DNA from: Candidatus Woesearchaeota archaeon
GTDB lineage: Archaea; Nanobdellota; Nanobdellia; Woesearchaeales; UBA525
NCBI GenBank assembly: GCA_028818155.1
Contig: JAPPOH010000004.1
Coordinates: forward strand, 1-57,921
Length of the DNA: 57,921 bases
Direction of reading: 5' to 3'
Part shown: positions 50,303-57,921 of the stretch, in pieces
Layout of the letters: the number at the start of each line of letters is the position of its first letter
Numbering within the stretch: the first letter of the stretch is position 1
The notes under the pieces: generated by a model
Databases searched by the model: none
What the model was told of the DNA's origin: nothing
What the model saw: the letters and a program-made list of their open reading frames with translations, nothing else
Program-made: the position numbers and the translations under genes

Positions 50303-51328
50303 ATGCCCTACTTCGCCGTGCGACTGCAAGCGCCACGACCACCACCAGATCTGCCACGGCTTGCCGAAGTTGTTCGCGAAGAGTACCACAAAAAGCGAGC
50401 AGCAGGAATCACCTGGGGCATTAACACAGAAGAAATAAAAAAACTTTGCAAACGTACGTTTTCAGAGATACGAGCGTCTCACAGAGAACTTGCATTCGAA
50501 TACAGAGCAAATACCAGAAGAGACGACACACCAGATATCAAGAGAGCTCTCACGTGTGCACAATATATCTTCGCCGACGCACACAGGTACGACCCACGGT
50601 ACAAAACATACGCCCCCGTCTGCTCGGAAGCACGAGCAATGCTTCGCAACCATTTGGAGCGCATGGATAAACTCGCACAACAACTCATACAAACACATGT
50701 GCCTGAAAAAACAGGTCAAAGAGTGAAACTCGCAGATGTTGCGTTCTCACTCTCTAATGCCCAGCTCCCACAAACATATAAGCCACAAGATAGTTGGGAT
50801 TACCAGAATGGATATCTTGATATGGGCGGCCTCGTACTCCTATTCGCTGATGGGTCTGTCCACCCAATACTCACTCGCGTGAAAGAGGAGTACCGAAAGA
50901 GATTGACAGGGTATCACGAAGACGACATTCGTGTTGAAACACGAGTAAGAAATGACAATGGGCTCCCCTCCACTTCACACCACGAAACACGCTTCAGACC
51001 AGGATACATGCTAGGTCCCAAGAACTTTCAGATATTCAGGAATGCAGAAGTCCTCTACACAGAACAAGAAGGCCCTATACGACCGCACGCGGTTGCGCTC
51101 TATGATGAACTCGTACGTGATCTCGCCAGGCACATACACTGGATAACCGCAGATAGCTATCATGAGCAAAGCACCACATTTCGTAGCGACGAAAGCAGTG
51201 CGTTCCCAGGAGGACCACTCTATGAATTCCCTTCATTCAATAGCGCCGCATGTCGAGCATTCAATAGGCAAAAAGTACGAGACTTCGGATTTCTCGTGCC
51301 GGAATACCTCGTTCCAGTTATTGAGTAA
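50303..51328 (+). CDS. Hypothetical protein, paralogue 2 of a tandem pair
   Basis: A 341-aa protein from the ATG at 50303 (CTTTATAC is 27 bp upstream). It shares KKRAAGITWG, HRELAFEY, YIFADAHRYDPR, THVPEKTGQRVKLADVAFSLSNA and VLLFADGSVHPI with the preceding gene, so the pair arose by duplication. The promoter regions are also alike. It has several Tyr/His-rich stretches. Function unknown. Confidence 0.65.
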   Translation: MPYFAVRLQAPRPPPDLPRLAEVVREEYHKKRAAGITWGINTEEIKKLCKRTFSEIRASHRELAFEYRANTRRDDTPDIKRALTCAQYIFADAHRYDPRYKTYAPVCSEARAMLRNHLERMDKLAQQLIQTHVPEKTGQRVKLADVAFSLSNAQLPQTYKPQDSWDYQNGYLDMGGLVLLFADGSVHPILTRVKEEYRKRLTGYHEDDIRVETRVRNDNGLPSTSHHETRFRPGYMLGPKNFQIFRNAEVLYTEQEGPIRPHAVALYDELVRDLARHIHWITADSYHEQSTTFRSDESSAFPGGPLYEFPSFNSAACRAFNRQKVRDFGFLVPEYLVPVIE

Positions 51329-51431
51329 TGTTATCCTCATGTGTTGATCGTGTACGAGAACAAACTGTGGAACAGCAACCCTTATAAATTCTTAGCGAAT
51401 CTCACGTCTATACCTTAGGGGGTACGTATAT

Positions 51432-53417
51432 ATGGAACTTGAACTCTTAATTCTTATCTCGGTCCTCGCACTCCTCTTCACCTGGCACACCGCCAATCGT
51501 GTGAAGAAGCAGGACATGGGAACACCACGCATGCAAGAGATTGCCGGCTACATCCGCGAGGGTGCAATGGCCTTCTTGAAGCGTGAATACACCATTCTCA
51601 GCATCTTCGTCGTGCTCGTGGCTGTCATCTTGGCAGTCTTCATCAACTATGGCACGACGATCGCATTCGTGCTTGGCGCACTCTTCTCTGCAATCGCAGG
51701 GAACATTGGCATGCGCATCGCGACGCACGCGAACGTGCGGACAGCGCATGCTGCACGATCCAGTCTGAACGCTGCACTGCAAGTTGCATTCCGCTCTGGG
51801 AGTGTGATGGGCCTCTCTGTTGTCGGCCTTGGTTTGCTTGGCATTCTCCTCTTGCTCGTCTTCTTTGATGTGCAGACCATGACGAAGAACTTAGAGATGC
51901 TTCTCGGCTTCTCCTTCGGTGCGAGCAGCATTGCGTTATTTGCTCGTGTTGGTGGGGGTATTTTCACCAAAGCTGCTGATGTAGGTGCAGATTTAGTTGG
52001 CAAAGTTGAGAAGGGCATTCCTGAAGATGACCCGCGAAACCCTGCTGCGATCGCTGACGCTGTTGGCGATAATGTTGGTGATGTCGCTGGCATGGGTGCA
52101 GACCTCTTTGAGAGCTATGTGGGCAGTATTATTTCTGCTATGCTCCTTGGTGTTGTTGCGTTCCAGATGAACGGACTCATCTTCCCGCTAACTCTTGCTG
52201 GCCTTGGTATCGTGGCAAGTATTCTTGGCACGTTCTTCGTGAAAGCGAAGCGCGAGAAGGATATCGGCGGTGCCTTACACAAGGGGCTTATTGTCGCGAG
52301 TATTCTCGTTGCGATTGGCGCGTACTTCCTGACAGACTATTACTTCGACACGCTCAACGTATTCTGGGCGACCGTCTCAGGTCTCGTTGCAGGTGTTGCA
52401 ATCGGGCTCATCACAGAATATTATACGAGCGCACACTACAAGCCGACGCAGGCGATTAGCAAAGCGAGTAAGACTGGGAGTGCGACGAATATCATCGAAG
52501 GCTTGGCTGTTGGGATGCAGAGCACGATGTGGCCTGTATTATTCATCGCTGCAGCTATTGGTGTTTCATATGGCTTTGCTGGTTTGTACGGTATTGCGAT
52601 TGCTGCCGTAAGCATGCTCAGCACACTTGGTATTTCGTTAGCTGTTGATGCATACGGCCCTGTCGCGGACAATGCTGGCGGTATCGCAGAGATGGCACAC
52701 CTACCGAGCAAGGTTCGCAAGAAGACGGACGCATTGGATTCAGCTGGAAACACGACAGCTGCAATGGGCAAAGGCTTTGCTATTGGCTCAGCTGCGATGA
52801 CTGCACTCGCACTCTTCGCTGCGTTCACAGAACAGGCCGGTCTTTCTTCAATCAACTTGACCAACCCACTCGTTGTAATTGGGTTGTTGATCGGTGCAAT
52901 GCTTCCGTTCTTGTTCAGCAGCATCACGATGCGTGCTGTCGGCCGGGCTGCATTCGCTATGATTAATGAAGTCAGAAGACAGTTCCGAACGATCAAGGGC
53001 ATTATGAAAGGCAAGGCGACACCCGACTACGCAAAGTGCGTGGACATCTCCACGAAAGGCTCGCTGAAAGAGATGGTTACTCCTGGCGTCTTGGCAATTG
53101 TCGCGCCTATCGCGGTCGGCCTCTTACTCGGCGTTGAAGCGCTTGGCGGTATGCTCGCTGGTGCGTTGGCGAGCGGTATCATGATGGCGCTTATGATGTC
53201 AAACGCTGGTGGTGCATGGGATAACGCGAAGAAGTACATTGAAACGGGTAAGTTCGGCGGCAAGGGCAGTGAGTCACACGCAGCTGCTGTTGTCGGAGAC
53301 ACTGTGGGGGATCCATTCAAAGATTGTAGTGGTCCAGCAATCAACATTTTGTTGAAACTTATGACTGTTGTCTCACTTGTGTTCGTCCCCCTTTTCCTCA
53401 GTTTTAGTCTACTCTGA
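51432..53417 (+). CDS. hppA: Membrane-bound ion-pumping pyrophosphatase
   Basis: A 661-aa protein with about 16 helices. It hydrolyses pyrophosphate and pumps H+ or Na+. [31 protein letters not shown] and [12 protein letters not shown] carry the PPi/Mg contacts. [21 protein letters not shown] has Ala where K+-independent enzymes have Lys, so it is probably of the K+-dependent class. AGGGGG lies about 10 bases before the ATG and CTTATAAAT further up. It could use the same gradient as the Nuo-like complex. Confidence 0.95.
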   Translation: MELELLILISVLALLFTWHTANRVKKQDMGTPRMQEIAGYIREGAMAFLKREYTILSIFVVLVAVILAVFINYGTTIAFVLGALFSAIAGNIGMRIATHANVRTAHAARSSLNAALQVAFRSGSVMGLSVVGLGLLGILLLLVFFDVQTMTKNLEMLLGFSFGASSIALFARVGGGIFTKAADVGADLVGKVEKGIPEDDPRNPAAIADAVGDNVGDVAGMGADLFESYVGSIISAMLLGVVAFQMNGLIFPLTLAGLGIVASILGTFFVKAKREKDIGGALHKGLIVASILVAIGAYFLTDYYFDTLNVFWATVSGLVAGVAIGLITEYYTSAHYKPTQAISKASKTGSATNIIEGLAVGMQSTMWPVLFIAAAIGVSYGFAGLYGIAIAAVSMLSTLGISLAVDAYGPVADNAGGIAEMAHLPSKVRKKTDALDSAGNTTAAMGKGFAIGSAAMTALALFAAFTEQAGLSSINLTNPLVVIGLLIGAMLPFLFSSITMRAVGRAAFAMINEVRRQFRTIKGIMKGKATPDYAKCVDISTKGSLKEMVTPGVLAIVAPIAVGLLLGVEALGGMLAGALASGIMMALMMSNAGGAWDNAKKYIETGKFGGKGSESHAAAVVGDTVGDPFKDCSGPAINILLKLMTVVSLVFVPLFLSFSLL

Positions 53418-54501
53418 GAGGATTTTTCTTTTTTTCTTTTGTTTGATTCTTCAATAGTTCTCTTTGAATTTCTCTCTTAATTTTCTTCCATCCAGGACTA
53501 ATGCTCTTCCAAGAATTATCATTTTTATTCTTCAAAATATATTGCATTTTTCTGATTTTCTCGCTATGCTTACTATATTTTAAGAATTCTTCGATAAGCT
53601 GTATCACCTCTTTCTTTGGATAAAGTGTGAGGTCGTACATATCTTTTCTGAATGGACCCATGTTTTCAGCAGGTCGTGTTCCTTTCAAGGCATCAAGATA
53701 GATGCGAGGGTGATAGCCAAGAGATTCTAGTTTCTCTTTTGTTTGCTCTAGTACTCCTTTATCACCACTTGCTATTGAAAAAACGAAGCGAACACAATTT
53801 TTGTGAGATTTAACCACAGTAAAAGCACCTTCACAATCAGAATATGCTGTGAGAAATGCGAAAAAGTAGTTGTTATTCATGAGAATCCACTCAGGAATTC
53901 TTTCTGGTTTTTCAATAAGAAAACTAAAAGATGCATTAAGGTCTGTATAAATGAACCACTCGTCTTCTCTTGCAGGGTTCTTTGAAAGATATGTACATGT
54001 TTTGCCATACTTTGAGAGTGATTTGTCAAGTAACTCAAGAAGTGCTAGATGTGTGGTTGTTGATTGGAATCGAACACATAATTTCATCCATCGAGCGTGA
54101 AAATCGCCTGTGCGAAGTCCAAGAAGATATGCCTTCTCCATTAGATTTTCTGAGAACTTATTCTTGTATTTCCTCGTTGTAGCTTCAGATACAGTTTTTC
54201 TTGGTATTCCTGCCTTTGTAAGCTTTTGCACAATAGTTCTCCCATGTTTTATCCCGAATTTTTTCGCAATCCTTGATGATGACCAGTTTTTCCTCCAGTA
54301 TAAGTCATAAAGAACTTCTTTCGGAATGTCTATTTTCTTCAGGTATGCTCCTCTTCTAGGAATATTGTATTTCTTCAACCAATACAGTATATTCGTTCCG
54401 TTGCAGCCAAATTTCTCTCCTATTTGGTTTAGCGATAATCTCTTCTGAATATACAATTCTTCAAGCTGCTCCTTTGTAAATTTGAGTCCTTTTCCTTGCA
54501 T
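53404..54501 (-). CDS. Free-standing LAGLIDADG homing endonuclease
   Basis: A 365-aa protein. The N-terminal ~115 residues contain two HTH-like repeats ([55 protein letters not shown]). Two LAGLIDADG-type helices follow: [14 protein letters not shown] (~125) and [15 protein letters not shown] (~220), each ending in an acidic residue. The end is Lys-rich. No intron or intein surrounds it. The ATG has TATATAAAT 25 bp upstream and the CCACTGG element beyond. The 3' end overlaps hppA by 14 nt. Confidence 0.85.
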   Translation of the reverse strand: MQGKGLKFTKEQLEELYIQKRLSLNQIGEKFGCNGTNILYWLKKYNIPRRGAYLKKIDIPKEVLYDLYWRKNWSSSRIAKKFGIKHGRTIVQKLTKAGIPRKTVSEATTRKYKNKFSENLMEKAYLLGLRTGDFHARWMKLCVRFQSTTTHLALLELLDKSLSKYGKTCTYLSKNPAREDEWFIYTDLNASFSFLIEKPERIPEWILMNNNYFFAFLTAYSDCEGAFTVVKSHKNCVRFVFSIASGDKGVLEQTKEKLESLGYHPRIYLDALKGTRPAENMGPFRKDMYDLTLYPKKEVIQLIEEFLKYSKHSEKIRKMQYILKNKNDNSWKSISPGWKKIKREIQRELLKNQTKEKKKNPLRVD

Positions 54502-54520
54502 TCTCCGACGACAAAATCAT

Positions 54521-54553
54521 AATTTATATACTCTCCCCGCGCATGTCCAGTGG
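54521..54553 (-). promoter_or_regulatory. CCACTGGWCAYG element plus TATA (copy 6)
   Basis: Minus-strand CCACTGGACATG (54553-54542), 11 bp, then TATATAAATT (54530-54521), ~25 bp before the endonuclease ATG. Confidence 0.7.
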
Positions 54554-54581
54554 ATTTTTCCAATTTTGTCGACGAGAAATG

Positions 54582-54593
54582 GGTGTCCAGTGG
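54582..54593 (-). promoter_or_regulatory. CCACTGGWCAYG element, imperfect copy 7
   Basis: CCACTGGACACC on the minus strand, exactly 40 bp from copy 6 in the same orientation and one mismatch from consensus. It lies 14 bp from a plus-strand TATATAAA (54608-54615) that would drive the second small RNA. Confidence 0.5.
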
Positions 54594-54635
54594 AACTAGA
54601 AGAAGACTATATAAAGAAAGATACATTCCTCTTAC

Positions 54636-54727
54636 CGTCGGGTAACATCCAGGTAAGCGTTGATGCGCTTCGGAGTGTGTTGGTAAAGCTATGCCTGGTG
54701 CCGCATTTCTTCAATTGTTATTTTTTC
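54636..54727 (+). ncRNA. Candidate small structured RNA (copy B)
   Basis: TATATAAAG at 54608 would start transcription near 54636. CGGGTAACAT (54639-54648) precedes a stem CCAGG / CCTGG (54649-54653 with 54694-54698), with AAGCG-ttgatg-CGCTT inside (54655-54670). CGG (54639-54641) can pair with CCG (54701-54703), leaving the same 7-nt/2-nt internal loop as copy A at 14208. A T-run at 54719-54726 may terminate it. No start codon or good ORF is seen. Confidence 0.5.
54716..54727 (+). terminator. Oligo-T terminator after candidate RNA
   Basis: TTGTTATTTTTTC follows the structured unit and precedes the convergent 77-aa gene's stop. Confidence 0.4.
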
Positions 54728-54747
54728 AGAAACAGTATAAGAATATA

Positions 54748-54981
54748 TCAAAGAATTTTTCGATCGTGGATTTCATCCCGTGTTGGCATCTTCCATTTTC
54801 CCGTTGGAACTCTTTTTTTTAGTAATTCCATACACCTATCATGGTACTTGCTCTTATTCCACAGTTGCATCGCTTCTACCAACGCCTTTTGCATATACTT
54901 TTGTCTTCCGAAATTTCTTTTTGCGCCCTCTCTAAACTGAAGTAATACTTCGTCAGGCACATTTGCAGTTATCTTTCCCAT
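54748..54981 (-). CDS. Small RHH-like or antitoxin-like protein
   Basis: A 77-aa protein: ITANVPDEVLLQFREGAKRNFG then basic helices. The first strand-helix pattern (ITANVPDEVLLQF) resembles ribbon-helix-helix antitoxins. TATAAATAC is ~25 bp before the ATG. No toxin partner is obvious beside it. Confidence 0.5.
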   Translation of the reverse strand: MGKITANVPDEVLLQFREGAKRNFGRQKYMQKALVEAMQLWNKSKYHDRCMELLKKRVPTGKWKMPTRDEIHDRKIL

Positions 54982-55005
54982 ATCAATCCTGCAATATGAT
55001 TGTAT

Positions 55006-55455
55006 TTATATTTCTTCCGGTTTCACCATCATTTTCTCCTGCACAAGTGTGTCAATCACATGAAAGATGCTCTTCGCAAGTATCTTGAATTCCATCTCTA
55101 ATTCTTCTACGAAATCTTCCGCTTCTTTGATATCATGAAACGCACAGTCAAGTGCATAATCATAGCCGTTGTTGACCCGCCACAAACTGTTCACGTTCTC
55201 ATGCTCTTGCAAATGTGCTGCGAGCAGTGTTCGTTGGGACGGTGCGACGTGCAGGAAGATCTTTGCCCGAATCAAGTAGCCGATGGTTGGGAAATCGAGT
55301 AGTGCTGTGAATCGAGTAATCGATTTTCCTTCCTGCAGCCGCAACCGATCAAAAATTGTGCTGACGGGAATGCCCGTTTCTTTGCTGATGGTGGTGAGGT
55401 TTGTCCTCGCGTTCTTTCTCATAAATTCTACGATAGTTTCATCAATCTCTCTCAT
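55006..55455 (-). CDS. Lrp/AsnC-family transcriptional regulator
   Basis: A 149-aa protein from the ATG at 55455; an extension to 55521 is less likely. The N-terminal HTH is IDETIVEFMRKNARTNLTTISKETGIPVSTIFDRLRLQEG, followed by an alpha/beta effector domain (RAKIFLHVAPSQRTLLAAHLQEHENVNSLWRVNNGYDYALDCAFHDIKEAEDFVEELE). The target is unknown; the divergent neighbour is glpX. Confidence 0.87.
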   Translation of the reverse strand: MREIDETIVEFMRKNARTNLTTISKETGIPVSTIFDRLRLQEGKSITRFTALLDFPTIGYLIRAKIFLHVAPSQRTLLAAHLQEHENVNSLWRVNNGYDYALDCAFHDIKEAEDFVEELEMEFKILAKSIFHVIDTLVQEKMMVKPEEI

Positions 55456-55597
55456 TTCTGTACCCCCAATATCTCCTGGGGAGTGAAGACATCCATATAG
55501 GATTGACTGTGGAGGTATCACCAGACTATCTGATAGAATAGAGCAAGATAGAGCCTACAGGAAAACACTTATATACCAAGCGCTTCTCGTCGAGAAT

Positions 55598-56581
55598 ATG
55601 GATCGAACTCTTGCGTATGAACTGGTGCGCGCAGTGGAAGCCGGCGCGATTGAGGCTGCGAAATGGACAGGGCTCGGCGAGAAGAAAAAGGCCGATGGTG
55701 CTGCTGTTGAGGGCATGCGGAAGGCCTTTGAAAGTATCAACGTGTCAGGTACTGTCGTGATTGGTGAAGGCGAGCGAGATGAAGCACCCATGTTGTTTAT
55801 TGGAGAGAAAGTTGGTGCTGGTGGTCCTGCCATAGATATTGCCGTTGATCCGTTAGAAGGCACAAATTTATGTGCTCGTGATGACCCGAACGCGATTGCT
55901 GTGCTTGCTGCAGCTCCCGCTGGTTCATTATTGCACGCGCCGGATACGTACATGGATAAGATTTGTGCGTCTTCCAAGGTGCAGGGTCTTGATTTGGATA
56001 ATTCTGTTGAGGAAAATCTCAAGGCTGTGTGTACTTCTCTGAACAAGAAGATAGAGGACATGACTGTTCTTGTGATGGACCGAGATAGGCATACAGAGCT
56101 AATCTCCGAGATTCGCAGTTTAGGAGCACGCGTCAAGTTAATTCGCGATGGCGATATCATGGGTGGCATTGAGGCGATGATGGACTGCTCGCACGTTGAT
56201 CTTTTGCTAGGTATTGGCGCAGCACCCGAGGGCGTGATCACTGCTGTCGCTGCGAAGTGTTTAGGCTGTCATTTCCAGGGCAGGTTGAAGTTTGAAGGAC
56301 AGGAATTACTTGAAAGGGCTGAAGGTGATGCTGACTTTTTAGAACGAGCGAAGAAGACGCAGGAAGAGTTTTTGGCCCGCGCAAAAGCAATGGGGATTAC
56401 TGATCCTGATAAGAAATTAGAAAGAGATGAGCTCGTGAAGGCGGATGGTGTGTTTGTGGCTACTGGAGTAACCTCCGGAATGTTGCGCGGTGTTGAGCGG
56501 ACGAAACATGGTTTAAGGACAAATTCTCTTGTTATAACGAAAGATACTGTGGAATTCATAGAAAACACCACTAAGAAATAG
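55598..56581 (+). CDS. glpX: Fructose-1,6-bisphosphatase class II
   Basis: A 327-aa GlpX-type phosphatase of gluconeogenesis (lithium-sensitive, Mg/Mn-dependent). GEGERDEAPML (~57-67), AVDPLEGTN (~87-95), and the sugar-binding GIGAAPEGVITAVAAKCLG (~207-225) are present. TTATATACC is 27 bp before the ATG. Archaea more often use the bifunctional type V enzyme, so a bacterial-type GlpX suggests transfer. No other glycolytic gene is nearby. Confidence 0.95.
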   Translation: MDRTLAYELVRAVEAGAIEAAKWTGLGEKKKADGAAVEGMRKAFESINVSGTVVIGEGERDEAPMLFIGEKVGAGGPAIDIAVDPLEGTNLCARDDPNAIAVLAAAPAGSLLHAPDTYMDKICASSKVQGLDLDNSVEENLKAVCTSLNKKIEDMTVLVMDRDRHTELISEIRSLGARVKLIRDGDIMGGIEAMMDCSHVDLLLGIGAAPEGVITAVAAKCLGCHFQGRLKFEGQELLERAEGDADFLERAKKTQEEFLARAKAMGITDPDKKLERDELVKADGVFVATGVTSGMLRGVERTKHGLRTNSLVITKDTVEFIENTTKK

Positions 56582-56625
56582 TGAATTTTAGAAATATTTA
56601 AAAGAGTTTAACGGATCACCTAGCC

Positions 56626-57279
56626 ATGTCAGATATCCTCGAACGCATTGATGCAGCTACGAATTTTGAAGAAACGATTCGTGCTATGAAGAGTAACTTA
56701 GGACCACAGCAAGCAGTTGCAGCCCACCTTGGTCTCCCAGAGAACATCACGAGAACACTTCGGGATCGATACTTTGCAAGTGAACATGAACTCCTGCTCA
56801 TCGACAATGCGGTGACTGACAATGTTGGCATACTACCCGATGTCATCGATTATGCACTCCTACTTGGAAACAAAAGGTGCTTTCGAGAGGGCACATTGTG
56901 GCTTACCGGTTTTACCATAGACTCTTCTCAACACCCCACCATACAACAAAACCAAGGTGCTGAACCAATCATGTGGAAAGAATTTAATCCAAACGACTAT
57001 TTTCCAAGAGATACACCTGCACGGATGATTGGGGCACTTGTTGATATTGCACAAGCTCGAGGATCAGAACGCATTTACGTTATCAGGGCAGAGAACCATC
57101 CTTGCTATGAAAATCCCTCAGGCGTAGACAAAAGCGATCCTGTCGAAATGAAAAAGCATCAAGAACGGATGGGTCGTCACTTTAACTGGGCTGCAAAGCG
57201 AAACGATTTTGGTCCGGGAACGCTTGGTGGAGAAAAAATATATGTCCGCCAACTTGCAGAGGCACCTGTACGCCACTAA
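56626..57279 (+). CDS. Hypothetical protein with C-terminal paralogous fragment downstream
   Basis: A 217-aa soluble protein. No family recognised. Its end (VEMKKHQERMGRHFNWAAK...EKIYVRQL) is repeated in decayed form ~255 bp downstream. Trp/Tyr-rich stretches near 90-130 (TLWLTGFTIDSSQHPT, PIMWKEFNPNDYFP). ATATTTAAAAG is ~29 bp before the ATG. Confidence 0.6.
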   Translation: MSDILERIDAATNFEETIRAMKSNLGPQQAVAAHLGLPENITRTLRDRYFASEHELLLIDNAVTDNVGILPDVIDYALLLGNKRCFREGTLWLTGFTIDSSQHPTIQQNQGAEPIMWKEFNPNDYFPRDTPARMIGALVDIAQARGSERIYVIRAENHPCYENPSGVDKSDPVEMKKHQERMGRHFNWAAKRNDFGPGTLGGEKIYVRQLAEAPVRH

Positions 57280-57437
57280 CGTAACAGTTTATCAACTATC
57301 TCCTTTCCTTTCTCATATTCCTCAACAGTAATGCCAAGTTCGATTCCTTTCTCTCGCGCTCTTTCTTGTACATCATAGATACTCACATGAAGCAATTCTG
57401 CAACTTGCCCGATTGAGAGCCTGCCGCGAGAGCACAT
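57276..57437 (-). CDS. UPF0175-like small DNA-binding protein
   Basis: A 53-aa product reading MCSRGRLSIGQVAELLHVSI, then a helical DVQERAREKGIELGITVEEY tail ending KLLR. GRLSIGQVAELLHVS matches the helix-turn-helix of UPF0175-type antitoxins. It overlaps the end of the 217-aa gene and is antisense to the degraded repeat. Upstream in frame there is no proper N-terminal extension, so it may be a truncated remnant. Confidence 0.45.
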   Translation of the reverse strand: MCSRGRLSIGQVAELLHVSIYDVQERAREKGIELGITVEEYEKGKEIVDKLLR

Positions 57438-57534
57438 GAGAAAACATCGAGCATCGATGGGGCGTGCGTTAAACTGGGCAGCTAAGCAAAATGGATTTGT
57501 AAAAGGTGAACGATTCTACACCCGACGTCTCTGA
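57391..57534 (+). pseudogene. Degraded C-terminal copy of the 217-aa gene
   Basis: The frame ending at 57534 reads HMRKHRASMGRALNWAAK then EKGERF-like GERFYTRRL, parallel to EMKKHQERMGRHFNWAAK and GEKIYVRQL in the preceding gene. Stops upstream (57376, 57388) and lack of an N-terminal half show it is a fragment, perhaps from a tandem duplication. Confidence 0.55.
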
Positions 57535-57572
57535 TGATACGAACATGTGGAGTTCGTAGATACAACACATCC

Positions 57573-57905
57573 CTAACTACTGTAGACCTCAAATGGCACA
57601 CGTGTTGGCTCATCTCCTCTGTATGTAACAAGTTCGAATCCGCTGCCATCTGTGCATTCTGGATTTCTGTATATTTCTACCTTCGTTACGCTTGTGTCAG
57701 AAGCAACACCCAGAAGATCCTCCAATACCCAAAAGTCATCCCATGAAATAGGGTGCCCATTATCTCCAACGCGTACGTTTTCTCCGAGGGCAATTGGTCG
57801 AAATCGCTCTTGCAGTCTGTCAACCACATCATCTCTATTCACTTGTGCATCTCCTCTTAGTGCGCCACTTTCAACAATATCTACTGCAACAACAGGCCTT
57901 GACAT
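57573..57905 (-). CDS. Hypothetical protein near the window edge
   Basis: A 110-aa product from the ATG at 57905 (MSRPVVAVDIVESG); the frame stays open to the window edge, so the start may lie outside. It contains DDVVDRLQERFRPIALGENVRVGDNG and a Trp-containing WDDFWVLEDLLG. No family recognised. Confidence 0.5.
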   Translation of the reverse strand: MSRPVVAVDIVESGALRGDAQVNRDDVVDRLQERFRPIALGENVRVGDNGHPISWDDFWVLEDLLGVASDTSVTKVEIYRNPECTDGSGFELVTYRGDEPTRVPFEVYSS

Positions 57906-57921
57906 ACAGCTCGAAAGCAAC

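Noticed and set aside
54482..54940. 152-aa plus-strand frame
   Set aside because: It spans promoters, the RNA-like unit and the antisense of the 77-aa gene, with Phe/Ser/Leu-rich random composition.
1..57921. tRNA genes
   Set aside because: No T-arm consensus with matching acceptor stems was found by eye; a tool such as tRNAscan-SE would be needed to exclude intron-containing tRNAs.

Overview
The window is archaeal. It encodes archaeal DnaG, RtcB and archease, a RIO kinase, a Krr1/Dim2-type KH protein, a Dph2-family protein and TrmB regulators. Nearly every gene or operon has a TATA-like box centred about 24-29 bp before the start codon, the pattern of leaderless transcripts; only a few genes show a Shine-Dalgarno motif. 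The mix of small membrane proteins (including a DUF5654-type one), many orphan hypotheticals and moderate GC would fit a DPANN-like lineage such as Woesearchaeota, but no rRNA is present and the lineage is a guess.

Layout. 1-7,100: a nucleotidyltransferase-like gene, leucyl aminopeptidase and a 1,488-aa glycine-hinged surface protein. 7,100-12,650: thioredoxin reductase, a HELVH zincin-like protein, a lipoprotein, a secreted DxDGN-repeat protein and a membrane-anchored winged-helix regulator. 12,680-16,650: RtcB and archease split by a DUF3800 gene, then a short Dph2-like gene. 16,650-27,630: small and hypothetical genes, a RecB-like nuclease, endonuclease IV, PdxS/PdxT, toxin-antitoxin-like pairs, a methyltransferase, TrmB and a SemiSWEET. 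27,650-31,100: a long noncoding stretch, dnaG, a dinD insertion and rio1. 31,100-35,400: TrmB, an orphan substrate-binding lipoprotein, KH protein, phosphoesterase and transglutaminase-like protein. 35,416-48,972: a continuous minus-strand respiratory operon. 49,000-57,921: two paralogous hypotheticals, a membrane pyrophosphatase, a LAGLIDADG endonuclease, Lrp/AsnC, GlpX and decayed repeats.

The operon reads, in transcription order: secreted protein, polyferredoxin membrane protein, small membrane protein, two-domain multicopper oxidase, then NuoABCDHIJKLMN. It lacks NuoEFG. It looks like a compact copper/iron-sulfur electron transport chain; the adjacent HppA could add a pyrophosphate-driven ion pump.

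The most unusual signal is a 12-bp element, CCACTGGWCAYG, found six times exactly and once with one mismatch. All copies are intergenic, and in the six exact copies it sits exactly 11 bp before a TATA box. It precedes a DUF3800 gene, a RecB-like nuclease, a YgiT-like toxin-antitoxin pair, dinD, a LAGLIDADG endonuclease and a short noncoding unit. Two of the loci (14.2 kb and 54.6 kb) also carry a homologous small RNA-like hairpin: same 5' box, same internal-loop geometry, different stem sequences. Together they suggest an undescribed regulon of accessory, nuclease-rich genes with an associated RNA family.
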